Shown: positions 22,775-33,644 of the stretch, one piece after another
Position numbering within the stretch: position 1 is the first letter of the stretch
How the letters are laid out: each line of letters starts with the position of its first letter
From: Zychaea mexicana
Lineage: Eukaryota > Mucoromycota > Mucoromycetes > Mucorales > Lichtheimiaceae
NCBI RefSeq assembly: GCF_025766255.1
Contig: NW_026516709.1
Location: 62,001-126,000, forward strand
DNA length: 64,000 bases
Reading direction: 5' to 3'
Notes under the pieces: model-generated
Database searches by the model: none
Told to the model about the DNA's origin: nothing
Seen by the model: the letters and a program-made list of their open reading frames with translations, nothing else
Made by a program: the position numbers and the translations under genes

Positions 22775-25700
22775 CAGCGTTGACGAATTTCGCCAACCGC
22801 AATTTTCGCCTTGGCAAAAAATAGTACTTCATAATTTTCGCCTAGCGAAAATTAGCGAAAATTGCGGGTAATTCCTCGCTACATTTTTTTTTTGATTGAG
22901 TATTGTGTGCCACCCCAATAAGCAGTTAAATAAATAGATTTCATCTTCAAAAGTAAAATGGTTTACTCCTTCGATAATAAAGAAAAGAAAAGATTACAAG
23001 ATAAATATATTAAACGGTCAATGCGAGGTTCTTATTAGTCAGGTCTTCATTGACTCGTGCCAAAAGCATGCTGCAGATTGATGTTTATGACAAATCTGCT
23101 GCGCAGCTGTTGCGCAGCTGCTAAGTAGTTTCTGTGCGACAGCGAAATAACTGTCCTCTTCCTTCTAGATTCAATAACAGCTTATCTTCGAAATACAAAT
23201 TTATCGACTGCGCTGCACTCATTACTTCATAGCTCGTCCAAAAGTTATGCTGCGGAATGATGACGATGACGAACTTGTCGCGCAGCTGCTAAGCAGTCGC
23301 CTTCTTCATTATACAACAGTTCATTTTCTTGAGGCAATAGTTTCGCAGCACACGACCTAAGAAAAAGTATAAATATGGCCAGTTCTCTGAGCTAGATACT
23401 TCATTAACATTTTATATCTACACTTTCTCGTCGATCTACATTATCCTCTCTCATGCAATACGAAGAAAACTTATCAACAACTGCTGGTTCCAAGCGTTCT
23501 TATGTATTGGTGGAAAGGTCCAACCAAGGTTCCGGTACTGGTCGCAGACGACATCCTGCCAAGCAGTTTTTCAAGCTCTACGATCGATACTTGGACAATA
23601 AAAAATGCAGGGATGGTGAGGCACAATGTCTTGCATGCATTCGAGTACTCGGTGACTATGTGCAAGGAGTTAGGGATAAAAATGCCGCTTTACTTGAGCA
23701 TCTCAAGGTAAAATAGAAAGATATGCATGAATTGTAGCTTAAATGTAGCCTCAAAATCTTGATAATAGAGCTAATACTTTTCTTTCAAAAAAAAAGTGTT
23801 GCATCAATCTGAATTCAGATGAAAGAATCTTGATTCAGGCCTCAGGTGCTTTCACGTGGGTAGATAATGAAGATATACTTCCTGAAGATTCGGTTAGTCA
23901 AGTATCTGGTCTCAGTCAAACATCAAATACAAGACGTAAACTCGCACAAGCATCAATCTCGAAATATGGCGTCGTCGAAAACAGCTTGTGGGTTCAGCGA
24001 GCACAGGACAAGGCATTGCGTGCTACTGTGTCGGCCAATCTTCCATTTCGTTGGATCGAAAACCCAGAGGTCATCGAATACTTGCTCCATTTGAATGATC
24101 GCGCTTTGGTAATAAGAAGATGCAATGTTATTATACTTTATAATTTTATGATGTAATAAGATGTAACTAACTAGTACGGCCTTCTTCTAGGCAAATGGAG
24201 CCATACCTAAAAGGCAAAACCTATTAACCAAAATTCTTTCACGTGTTGCCGATTCTGCGAATGAACAACTCATTGCTGAGGCTCAAGATATACAAGGTGT
24301 AACTCTAACATGCGACGGATGGCGAAATGTCTCTAAGGAGTCAGCACTTGGCATAGTCCTCAACACCTCAAGTGGGAGCAGCGTCATTTGGGACGCAAAA
24401 GACATCTCAGGAGAGCAAGCAAGGACGCTGGATGTTATTCAAAAATTGGAGACGTTACTTTTCGACGAGAGTGAGTGGATCAAGAGGCACAACATCACGG
24501 TCATCGTGGTTGTTACTAATTCAGCGAGTGCCTATGCTGCTGCCCGTTCACAGCTACGTCGCAAGCATCAACAGATTATATGGTTGCCATGCTTTGCCCA
24601 CCAGATGAATCTCTGCATAGCCGATATGTTGAAGGCATTCCCGGACTTGAATTCTTGCATGCAGCAAGCTGTCAAACTCATCGAAACATTCAATCGTTCA
24701 ACATATTTGACACGAAAACTCCATGACCATCAAGATGGTACCCCAAATAAGTGCTGCGTTAGTCTTCGTCAACCTGCAACAACACGATGGAACAGTTACT
24801 TCGATGCTCTGAAAAACTTGCTTGATACGAAGGATTCATTGCAGGTAAAGCGATCAATATTATGGATTTTAAATATACGTGTACAATGGTTAGCACTCAT
24901 ACTTATTGTTTTGTCTTGACTTAGCTCGTCGTTTTGTATTCTGGATCTGATGCAGGTGCCAAAATACCAGACGAAGTTGCAAACAACATTCGCTCCATGG
25001 CCTTCAGGGAAGATATCGATGGAATCAAGGCAATGCTCGAACCATTTGCGTTGTGCCTAGATGTTCTCCAACGAGATAATGCCAAGCTATACTACATTGC
25101 CACTCAGTTCGCGAAGCTACTCCCCATGTTTACGACTGATAAGATCGACGTGTGCGTAGAAGACTGCCAGACGATGCTGTCCAAGTATTTGTCAAGCGAC
25201 TGGAAAAAAGATGGTATCAATGGGAGCAACCGCTACTGATTCTGGCTATGTATCTACATCCAACGTACCGTTTGGATTACATCAACCGCTATCTGGAACC
25301 TGTACATCCAGAAGCATGCAACAGACGGGGCATCACGTCAAGAATCATTACCGAGTGGGCTCAAATGTACTATAATAAATGGGCAGGAAACGAGGCCGAA
25401 ACCATGCTTTTACAAGTCATGAAGTACGACGATAGGGATTGGCCGCTCGATGATGAAGGCTACATTGGATCCGGTCGCAACCGGGACAAGTTTTGGAAAA
25501 TGGTGGCTGCCAACGACGAGTCGTGCAAAGAACTTGCTTTTGTGGCGCGACGCTTGCTGGCGATTGGTGAGAACTCGGCCTCGTGCGAGAGATTATTCAG
25601 CGACATGGGGTACATCCATAGCACTAGGAGAAACCGGCTTCATTGGCAAAAAGTTCTTCACATTGCCCAAGTTCGTGCCACACTCAAGAAGAAGCACGCC

Positions 25701-26098
25701 AAGGATAAAGGCAAAGCACCAGCACTTCCCGCACTAGCAAGACTTGATAGCATTGAAAGCCAAGGCGCCGAGGACGACGAACTTTACATGGAGGAAGAAG
25801 ACCGGAACCTCCGGAGTGAAGAAGAGGCCGACATGACTCCACGGCAGTGGAATGCTCTTGTTAATGAGTGGTTCTTGGATCTTGACGGTGAAGTTGACGA
25901 CGAAACAGCTGAAACTTCTGACATACAAGTGCACCCAGCAGAAAACCAATCTTATAAATACAGATTGTCAACACTTTTCACCCCCTCCCTTCAACAGATT
26001 TAGATTTTCATATGTATTTCCAAATAAAGTAATTGATTTTTCGCCTCTAATTTTCGCCTTTTTTCGCCTATTTTCGCCCTGGCGAAAAATCAACACTG
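22775..26098 (+). mobile_element. hAT transposon, 3.3 kb, with full-length transposase gene
   Basis: Ends are CAGCGTTGA (22775) and TCAACACTG (26098). An exact 8-bp direct repeat ATGAATAT flanks them (22767-22774 and 26099-26106), as hAT elements make. Both subterminal regions are packed with TTTTCGCC/GGCGAAAA words (about 22784-22870 and 26036-26090), likely transposase-binding sites. The transposase gene lies inside on the plus strand. A 619-bp deletion derivative of the same family lies at 53267-53885. Confidence 0.95.
23453..26003 (+). CDS. hAT-family transposase (possibly defective)
   Basis: Exons by hand: 23453-23707, 23797-24108, 24191-24844, 24925-25149 and 25197-26003, about 750 residues. 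Exon 1 has a BED-like zinc motif (QCLACIR ... EHLK, then CC in exon 2). Exon 3 has the hAT catalytic region: LTCDGWRNVS carries the first Asp and LPCFAHQMNLCIADML is the conserved CFAH block. The last exon has the dimerisation motif LLAIGENSASCERLFSDMG and ends in an acidic tail. Two oddities: the motif normally VTDNA/S reads VTNSAS (AAT at 24518-24520), so the second catalytic Asp appears to be Asn; and joining exons 4 and 5 needs either a very short 47-nt GT..AG intron (25150-25196) or a 1-nt indel in the A-run at 25203-25208. Known role: excision and insertion of hAT DNA. Confidence 0.85.
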
Positions 26099-26106
26099 AT
26101 GAATAT

Positions 26107-29100
26107 AGAAGCCTTGTGTTGTAGGAAATGTTCAGTTTGTTCAGAAAATGTCCCAATGTGGAAATTTGTGTGACAATATTTGTTCAGATTGTTCAGAAAA
26201 TTTCCCATGGTGTAAAGTGCCAGTAAAGAAGTTGAAAACGTTTGTCAAGGACGATGCAACTGCATCTCAGGAAAAGCAAATAGAGAAACCTCTTCTGCCA
26301 GCTCCAAACGTAATATCAGTTTCAGGACCAGTTCCCTTTCCAGTGACGGAACCCATGACCAAGCTGACCAAGCCGACTAGCAAACTTACAAGGAAAAGCA
26401 AACCAACACCTCGTTTGTCTTACCAGGCGAAAACATCAAGGCTGCTGACATCTTAGACGCCAAAGTTTTCTCGGTATCTTTGAATCATTTGAACAACTCG
26501 GTTGTAGGGTTTCGTCGAGACATAAAACAGGCAGCCACCTGGAAACAGAAGAGGCCAAGCAAGGCTAGGCAAAGAGGCGATGCCATGGCAGTGCTATCAG
26601 GTGAGCAAGACCACACTGGTCCAGGTGCTCCCCATACTCTAGCTGTGATCTCTGATCGACTCTATACCATAGCAGTGCTAGACGGTGGCAGTACTCAATG
26701 CCTCATGAGCAAACGTTTAGCTGAGGCCCTAGGATACTCCTTTCAAGGAACCAAAGTGATTAAGCATAATATGGCAGACAGAAGCAGTGCAAAAACGGTG
26801 GGCACAGCCCGCGACGTCAAGATTGCTGTCAAGTATAAAGCGATCGTCGTCAGTGCCGATGTCTATGACCAAGAGAGCTATGACTTTTTGATTGGCCGTA
26901 GAGCCATGCATCGACTGCAAATCAACACTAGTTGGGTCGAATATGGCTAGACTATGACTACTGACTAAGGAGAACAGCTATTGGAAGAGACGTATGATTT
27001 GTCGTCAAAGGCCATTACTGCTTATCTGCCAACTACATCCAAGCCAACTAAGACGACGGAGGGTAGTGAGGAATATGACCCAAGCTCAATGACGGATACA
27101 TCGGAAGAAGAATACAGTTCATATCTTGTAGTGCCCTACGATGGAGACCCTAGGACTGTAGATGAAAGTGGTGAGCAAAGCAATCAAAAGAACGATTCAT
27201 TTCTCGTTCAAGAACCCTCCGACAAGGCAGAGGGCTCGTCTAGCCAATAGGAAATTTGGGTCAGAGCTGCTCGAAACGATACATAAGAGTGCCCTGCCTA
27301 AGAATCAAGAAGACGCTTTGGAAGCATTGCTGTGGGACTTCAAAGATGTGTTCGGTATCAAGTAGTAAGACCTCTCAAACCAACCATCTCAAGTTTCATC
27401 TGGATACTGGGGACGCCAAGCCTATTCTCAAGCATCCAACCCGATTTATGTCGCATTCCGACCTAACCATATTGCGACAAGAAATTGACACCATGGTTTC
27501 CAATGGTTTGCTGATGCCAGCCGTCCATGTCCCAGGGAAGGACCAGCGTACAGTAGGTGGATGGGCATTTCCAGCTTTGTACGTTAACAAGAAAAATGGC
27601 GAGAAGCGTTTGTGCATGCACTTTCAAGATTTAAACGCGTTGACCATTCAAGATCCTTGTCCATTACCTGCTATTTAGGATGTCTTGGAGTCTTTTGCTG
27701 GTGCGAAGCTCTTTTCGACCATGAATCTGCTGAAGGGTCTTAACCAAATCGCAGCTGATGAGGAAACGATTCCTAAGCTATCAGTGACGACCCCTTGGGG
27801 AACGTATTGGTATAAAGTTATGCCCTTTGGTAGCATAAATGGCCCTGCGGTATTTTCTAAGGCTATTTTTTTGGCCATGGAAAGCTTTTTGAACAAGTTC
27901 GTCTCCACGTATATTGATGACGTCACGGTCTTCAGCCAGGACTTTCAGCAGCATTCAAACCACCTCCGGCAAGTATCCGCGCGATGTAGGGAGGTCAACA
28001 TGAAGCTGCGCCCAAAGAAAAGCGAGTTTGTCTGCGACTAGGTCACTGTCTTAGGATATGTAGTCTCAGCACGAGGAATCGAGCCACACCCAGCCAAGGT
28101 GCGAGCGATAGAAGAGTTTCCTCCTTTGAAGTCACGCAAAGATGTACGGGCCTTTGCCAATTTGGCGGGTTTCTACCACAGGCATGTAGCTGGGGTCAGT
28201 GAGATTGCCGCTCCCCTCAATGATCTGCTAAAAAAATCAGTGCCATGGGACTGGGACAAGAGGCAGGAAAAAGCTTTCCAAGGGATCAAGAAGGTCATTG
28301 TCAACGCCGTCAATCTGAAGTACCCAGACCCAAATGAGCCTTACAAGTTGTATACAGATGCCTCCGACATTGGGTATGGTGCCACCCTCACGCAATGGGT
28401 CAAGGAAGAAGGCATGGAGCGACTGATTTGTTTTATCTCGCGAAAGTTAAAAGGTGCCGAGGTCAATCGGGCTACAGTCGAAAAGGAGCTGGGAGCTGTT
28501 GTTTTTGCTTTGTCAAAGTTACGAAAGTATTTACTGGATAAGCAATTCGACATGTTCACTGATAATACTGCTGTTCGCTATCTTTTCTACAAAACCAAGC
28601 CCAACCAGTGATTGTAGCGATGGGTGATGGCCGTTCAAGAGTTTCAGTTTCGTGTCCATCATTTTCCGGGCAAGCAAAACACTGTCGCAGACGTACTCTC
28701 CAGATATCCACCAGTGGGAGAGGAAACGGATAGCGAACCATTACCCGACGCTCTGTACCCAGTATGGTTTGTTGAAAAGACGCCAGATCCAGACTATGAA
28801 CCATCTTTAAGTGAGATATATCATAACGTGGTGAACGGACACCAGGACGTCTCCAACTTACTCAAGGTGAAGGCAAGGGCGTATCGATGGAAGGATGGGA
28901 TACTGCTCCGTTTGATGGGCAATCGTGCAGTCAAGGTACCACCTCAGGCAATACGTAAAGAGGTGCTTCGTGAGGTGCACGACGGTCACGCCCACTTTAA
29001 GCAAAAAGCTTCCTGGAGACGCTTATTCGAGGAGTATTGGTGGCCCTCCGCTTATTGGGATAACAAGGAATACGTGGCTTCATGTCATCTTTGTCAAGTC

Positions 29101-30004
29101 TTCGCTTTATTGCCACAGAAGGTGCCGAGTAATGGGAAGGTCATCGCAAGGGGACTGTTTGACGTGGTAAGCCTAGACTATGTGGGACTAATTGATCCTA
29201 TCAGTCTACGCGGCAATCGCTATAACCTAGTGGCAATCGAAAATCAAACCAGGTGGCCTATGGCTCAAGCTGTCTCTTCAGCGGATGCTATAACGTATGC
29301 GCGCTTCCTCTACGAGCAGGTTTTCTGCACTTTTGGTCCAGTCCGCGTCCTTAACGACAATGGTTCCCACTTAGCTAACGGGATTGTCAAGGGTTTTATC
29401 GACATGGTCAACACAAAACATTTGTTCACGACTCCCTATCACCCGGAAACCAACGGAAAAGTGGAGCATTTAAACGGCACGCTAGTCAAGGCTATTCGAA
29501 AACTGACGTACATGTATCCAACCACGTGGGACGATCATTTAGCCACAGCATTATACGCCTACTGCACAAAGGTACACGAAACTAAGGATCACGTCATTTG
29601 AGGCGCTGTCTGACGTGCCTCCCAAGTTCTACCAGCAAGATAGATTGCAGCAAGTCGGTTCGCATATGGGCTTGTATGAGCGTATTTTCCGCCAGCGAGG
29701 TTTGCAGATGATCGATATGGAAACCCATCTGGAAGAAATGATGCTAGCCGATGAAGAAATTAAGGGAAAAGAGACCTTTAAGATTGATGACCAAGTTCTT
29801 CTCGTTAATCATCAGCGCAAAGGCAAACTCGCACCGAAGTACAAGGACAAGATCTTATAAATCCATCAAATTTTCCGCAACGGCACGTATAAACTGGTAA
29901 CCCAAGAAGGCAAACTGATAAAGAAGTCGTGGCATGGAAAGTGGGTGAAGTTCTACCGCGAACGTCGTAGTGTAGACGAATCGCGTTGCCAGAGTTTGGC
30001 CTGA
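26107..30004 (+). pseudogene. Ty3-type retrotransposon Gag-Pol remnant
   Basis: Pol order is protease, reverse transcriptase, RNase H, integrase, as in Ty3-type elements. Visible motifs: protease LDGGST (26680s); reverse transcriptase VNKKNGEKRLCMHFQDLN, FSTMNLLKGLNQI and catalytic YIDDVTVFS (27910s); RNase H YTDASDIGYGATLTQ and the FTDNTAV site; integrase zinc site HxxxHx~30CHLC, then VSLDYVGL, VLNDNGSH and HPETNGKVEHLNG for the D, D, E residues; and a C-terminal GTYKLVTQEGKLIKKSWHG. Upstream is a short Cys-rich Gag-like piece. Stops and frameshifts interrupt it, e.g. TAG 27676-27678, TAG 28039-28041, TGA 28609-28611 and TAA 29858-29860. A purine tract lies at 30003-30016 but I could not identify paired LTRs. 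Not functional. Confidence 0.88.
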
Positions 30005-30287
30005 GGAGGATGAAACCGTTTGCTTCAATACTTGCGTGACAGATTTTGCAGTTTTCCGAACCCAGCTTTTTTTAGCTATCTTGTCATACCTACATTCCCT
30101 CCTATATAGTCCCTTCTCACCCCCTTTTCTGTTTTCTCGGACGTCTTTCCACCAATTCATATTGTGGCATCCGAAGAAGTATGTATCGCCGTTATCGCTT
30201 TCTTTATCATTTCATTGCTACTGAATAAAAACCATGTAGCTGCAATAAATTATAAAAAAGAATCGTCACGCGTATCAATCTTCAATT

Positions 30288-30957
30288 TTGCTGGTTGGAA
30301 CCATCGATGAAGTTCCTATGGCCATCTGTATTCTTCGTGACAGAATACCGCAGTGCGTCATCAGCACTTGCAGCACAACAACATTGGGCTCAGAGGTGAC
30401 TCATATCATGAAGCGAGGAAACCAAAGCTATCTTGCAACCTTCCGTCGTCCAACTGTTTTGAAGACTACAAGGCTGGAAAAGGTGCAGTAGATATCAACA
30501 ACAACAACCACGATAACATGACATCATACCATGATTTATTCGCACACGTTCCTGGGAGATCCGAGCCTTTTCTTTCTTTTTGGCTTTAGCAGAAGCAAAT
30601 GCTTTTCTTGTATGGCGGCCATTTGGTCCACTAGAGAAAAGAAGCATTACTCACTTCCCATTTCGGGAGCAGCTCTGTACTGAGATGATATTCGAGTATC
30701 AAGCAAATGTAGAAATGGCAACGGAAACCGAAGAACAACAGCAGCAGGACCAAGAAATGAGATACACGATCTGTTATCCATTAGCCAACGCGTTGTCAAG
30801 GCAACTGGCAGAAAGTATTCTCGACAGTGGATTTGCCAAATCTGTAAAGCAAAAAGCACGTTGTACTAGCTGCACTCCAACAAGGGTCTATGCAAAGGTA
30901 GTTGCTATAGAATTCACCTACAAGCAAAACAAACATAGCATCAATGATAAAACTTAG
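30288..30957 (+). pseudogene. piggyBac-like transposase C-terminal remnant
   Basis: Three frames together read like the end of a piggyBac (DDE_Tnp_1_7) protein. The first has VISTCSTTTLGSEV and YLATFRRPTVLK, the region before the last catalytic Asp. The next frame has GKGAVDINNNNHDNMTSYHD, like the family's conserved GGVD..N block. The third has LAEANAFLVWRPFGP and THFPFREQLCTEMI, then a Gln/Glu-rich stretch and CTSC. Frameshifts occur near 30460 and 30590. The N-terminal half and both element ends are missing, so this is a truncated relic. The identification is by motif only. Confidence 0.5.
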
Positions 30958-31329
30958 ATAGAATAATTTCAATTGTGCCATTCTACTACTCTATCATCTT
31001 TTTTTTACCTCTTTTCTTTTGTTTTGAAGAACATAAACAGTCCTGAAGTAGACACCAGTTCTAGTGTCTAAAATTACCACCTGTTACCGACCAAATTGAA
31101 AGATATATAACACAGCAAACATTGAGTTCTGAAACATATCCAATGACATGTAGGTATATCATGGCCCTGTGCTGTATATATTGAAGTATTAGGAAAAATA
31201 GCGAAAACTGCAACTGCTATAAACACTCAAAGGAGACACTAGATCTAGTGTTCGGGGTGCAAAGATACTCATTAAAAGACAAAACAGAAATATATAACAA
31301 CAAACTATGTCACATTTGCAGCCAGGTGT

Positions 31330-32584
31330 AATAATTCAAAGATGGGAATAGCCTTCTCTCGCAGTTGTTTGATCATATCAGGACTTCTCTAAAATCCATC
31401 ACTTTTCGCTCTAGGGAAGATGATTGCTTGTATAGGGCATCCCGTGCCTTCTCCGACACCGTTAGGAAGCAACAGTCGACCATGGCATGCGCACAGAAAA
31501 TCGCTAACCATCAATGAAGCACCTTGCCCTTTTTTCTTGAGTTTGGATTCACCTTCTTCCAGCCACACCTTTTTCTGATCGTCATTGGCATAAAATATGC
31601 ATTCATCATGTGTGACCAGTACGTGCTCGTCCTCATCTCCAAAAAATTCACGTTCCTCTTCATCGCCATCTTCAGCAGCATATTTCCGCATTTTTCTTCG
31701 ATAATCTATCATCCGTTTCGACCATTCCTTACGATACTCGAGAACATCGTCACGTTCATGTCCATCGAAGTAAATCTTTGTAGAATCGATGCGAATGTTA
31801 TTCTCTTATGGGGCCTGCTGTAATACTTTAGCAAGAGAAAACTCACATCTTTGGTATTATCGCGATATTGGAATCCCCAACGTTGAAGGTATCGTGTAAT
31901 AGTCCGTATAGAAATTGTCGCGTTCGATATATTCAGTAAATGAGGCAAAAGTACTTTCTCCAGAGCTGCCTGCAAGCTGAAAACGTCGCGCCTTGCTGGA
32001 TCTTGTTTACGAAGCCAGTTACATACTGCTTCTTTTACGTTCTCATCGGCTAAAAGTGACGCGTTTTTCACATGGATGCCTTGGCGACTTGGTGAGATTT
32101 TTCCAGTGCTAAGGTACTCGTTTACCCAGAGGCGAATGTTGGTAACTTGGTGCTTAGTGCTTTTCTTGCATATCGTAAAAGCCACTTCCTTTGCTGCAGC
32201 GATCTTTGGTCTTTTTTTTTTTTTTTTTAGAATAATACGATGTTTGGCATATGCATGAACCGATAAACACTTGTTGGCCTCTCCGATGGGCAGCTTCCCT
32301 ATTGTGATGAATTTGTTCGTGATATTTTCGCGCATCCTTTCCAGCTCCGGCATGATTGTCACCAATGACTTTAATTCTTCATCACGGTTGTCGTGTGTGT
32401 TATCTTGCTTTTCTTGGTCACTTGAACGTTCCATGCTTTGAGTCGAAATAGTAAATCCGTGAGCAGTCAAAGGCGATGAGTGCTTCTTTGCATGATTCTC
32501 TAATTCCTTGTCATTCTGTTTTTTGCGCCGCTCATTTCTTTCGGAATCGCCTGTTATAAACACAATATACCAAGTTGTCAGCAA
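31330..32584 (-). pseudogene. DDE-type transposase remnant with HTH region
   Basis: On the minus strand the exon 32552-31847 begins after a good acceptor and encodes a Lys-rich region, then an HTH-like part (IRLWVNEYLSTGKISPSRQG, ISIRTITRYLQRWGFQYR). A consensus intron (31846-31776) leads to IYFDGHERDDVLEYRKEW, then a very acidic loop, then HVLVTHDECIFYANDDQKKVW and KKKGQGASLMVSDFLC. FDG and THDE fit the first two acids of a DDE enzyme, as in IS630-like proteins widespread in fungal genomes. A TAG follows SDGF at 31391-31389, probably a former TGG, and the reading ends at a further stop near 31315 without the third acid. The segment 32953-32648 may be a 5' exon. Truncated, not functional. Confidence 0.6.
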
Positions 32585-33644
32585 TTTAATAGTGAAGTTA
32601 TAAGGAAAAGAAAATCATAACAGACACATGCACGCAAATGAGTTTTATTATCTTCCGGCCATTTTAAGTCGTAAGAGGGAACACATAGTACTCTCCAAGA
32701 CAAGGTTATTCATATTTTCGTCCTCGTCCAATACATCGTATTCGCATTCATCTTCTGATAAAGTCGAGTCACTCTCTTCAATGGTTGGCTGATCGTGACA
32801 ATGAGATTTCTTCGCACCGAAGCTGCTTGCGCACCTACTTGGACTCTTTAGCTCCTTGAATATGTCGGACCATCCATATGGTGTCTGTTCAATGTTGGAG
32901 TTCATCTTGCCGTCAAGGTAATAGCCAAGGGAAAAAATCAGATACACTCGCATAGTTCGCCAAATGTATTAGTGTGTACACAATGTTTCGAGTGTAATGG
33001 CATTTAATGGCAGTTGCAGTCATCATTTTCATCCTCGATATTTGCTTCGTCGTTTTCAGATGATTACAGTATTAGAAGAAAAAAGGGAAACAGCGACCAC
33101 ATAAAAGATACTCCTCCCCTTAACACATAGTCCGTTACTGCACCAGCGAACATATAAAGCTTACCCACACAACGGCCAATCGCCTTCGAATCACACCACT
33201 CTGGTTATAAATTTTTTATTGTCCAGTACATTGTTGATTTTTCTGTAAGGGAACCGCCGTAATACTGACAAAGAAGCCAAAGTGCATGAAAAAAGAAACA
33301 GGAATCAGGTTTCTTTTGTTAATTTACCATCTTTACATAGTAAATTCGGTTGTCTCTTTGTCAGCCACGATGAAAGCATTGAATGCTTGCATACCTGTTC
33401 AGATCTTGTCAACTATAAACAATAAAAGCAAAAGAAAGCAAAACAAGTTTCCTTTTGTTCATCCTAGTTGGAAATCGTAGCTAAGACTATAGTTTCGTTG
33501 CAGATGCTCTTAGATCGTGTATCATTGGCCGGTTTTCCTTGTAAGCTTTAAGCCCGCTGTGACTGACGTGACCATATTTATGCTAGAAAGAGCGTTGCAA
33601 CACTCCCGTCTCTTTGCTGCGTTTTTTTTTTTGTGCAAACTTAC

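Noticed and set aside
30007..30290. Possible 3' LTR after the integrase remnant (purine tract, TATATAG, AATAAAA)
   Set aside because: No second copy in the window and no clear TG..CA ends, so an LTR cannot be supported.
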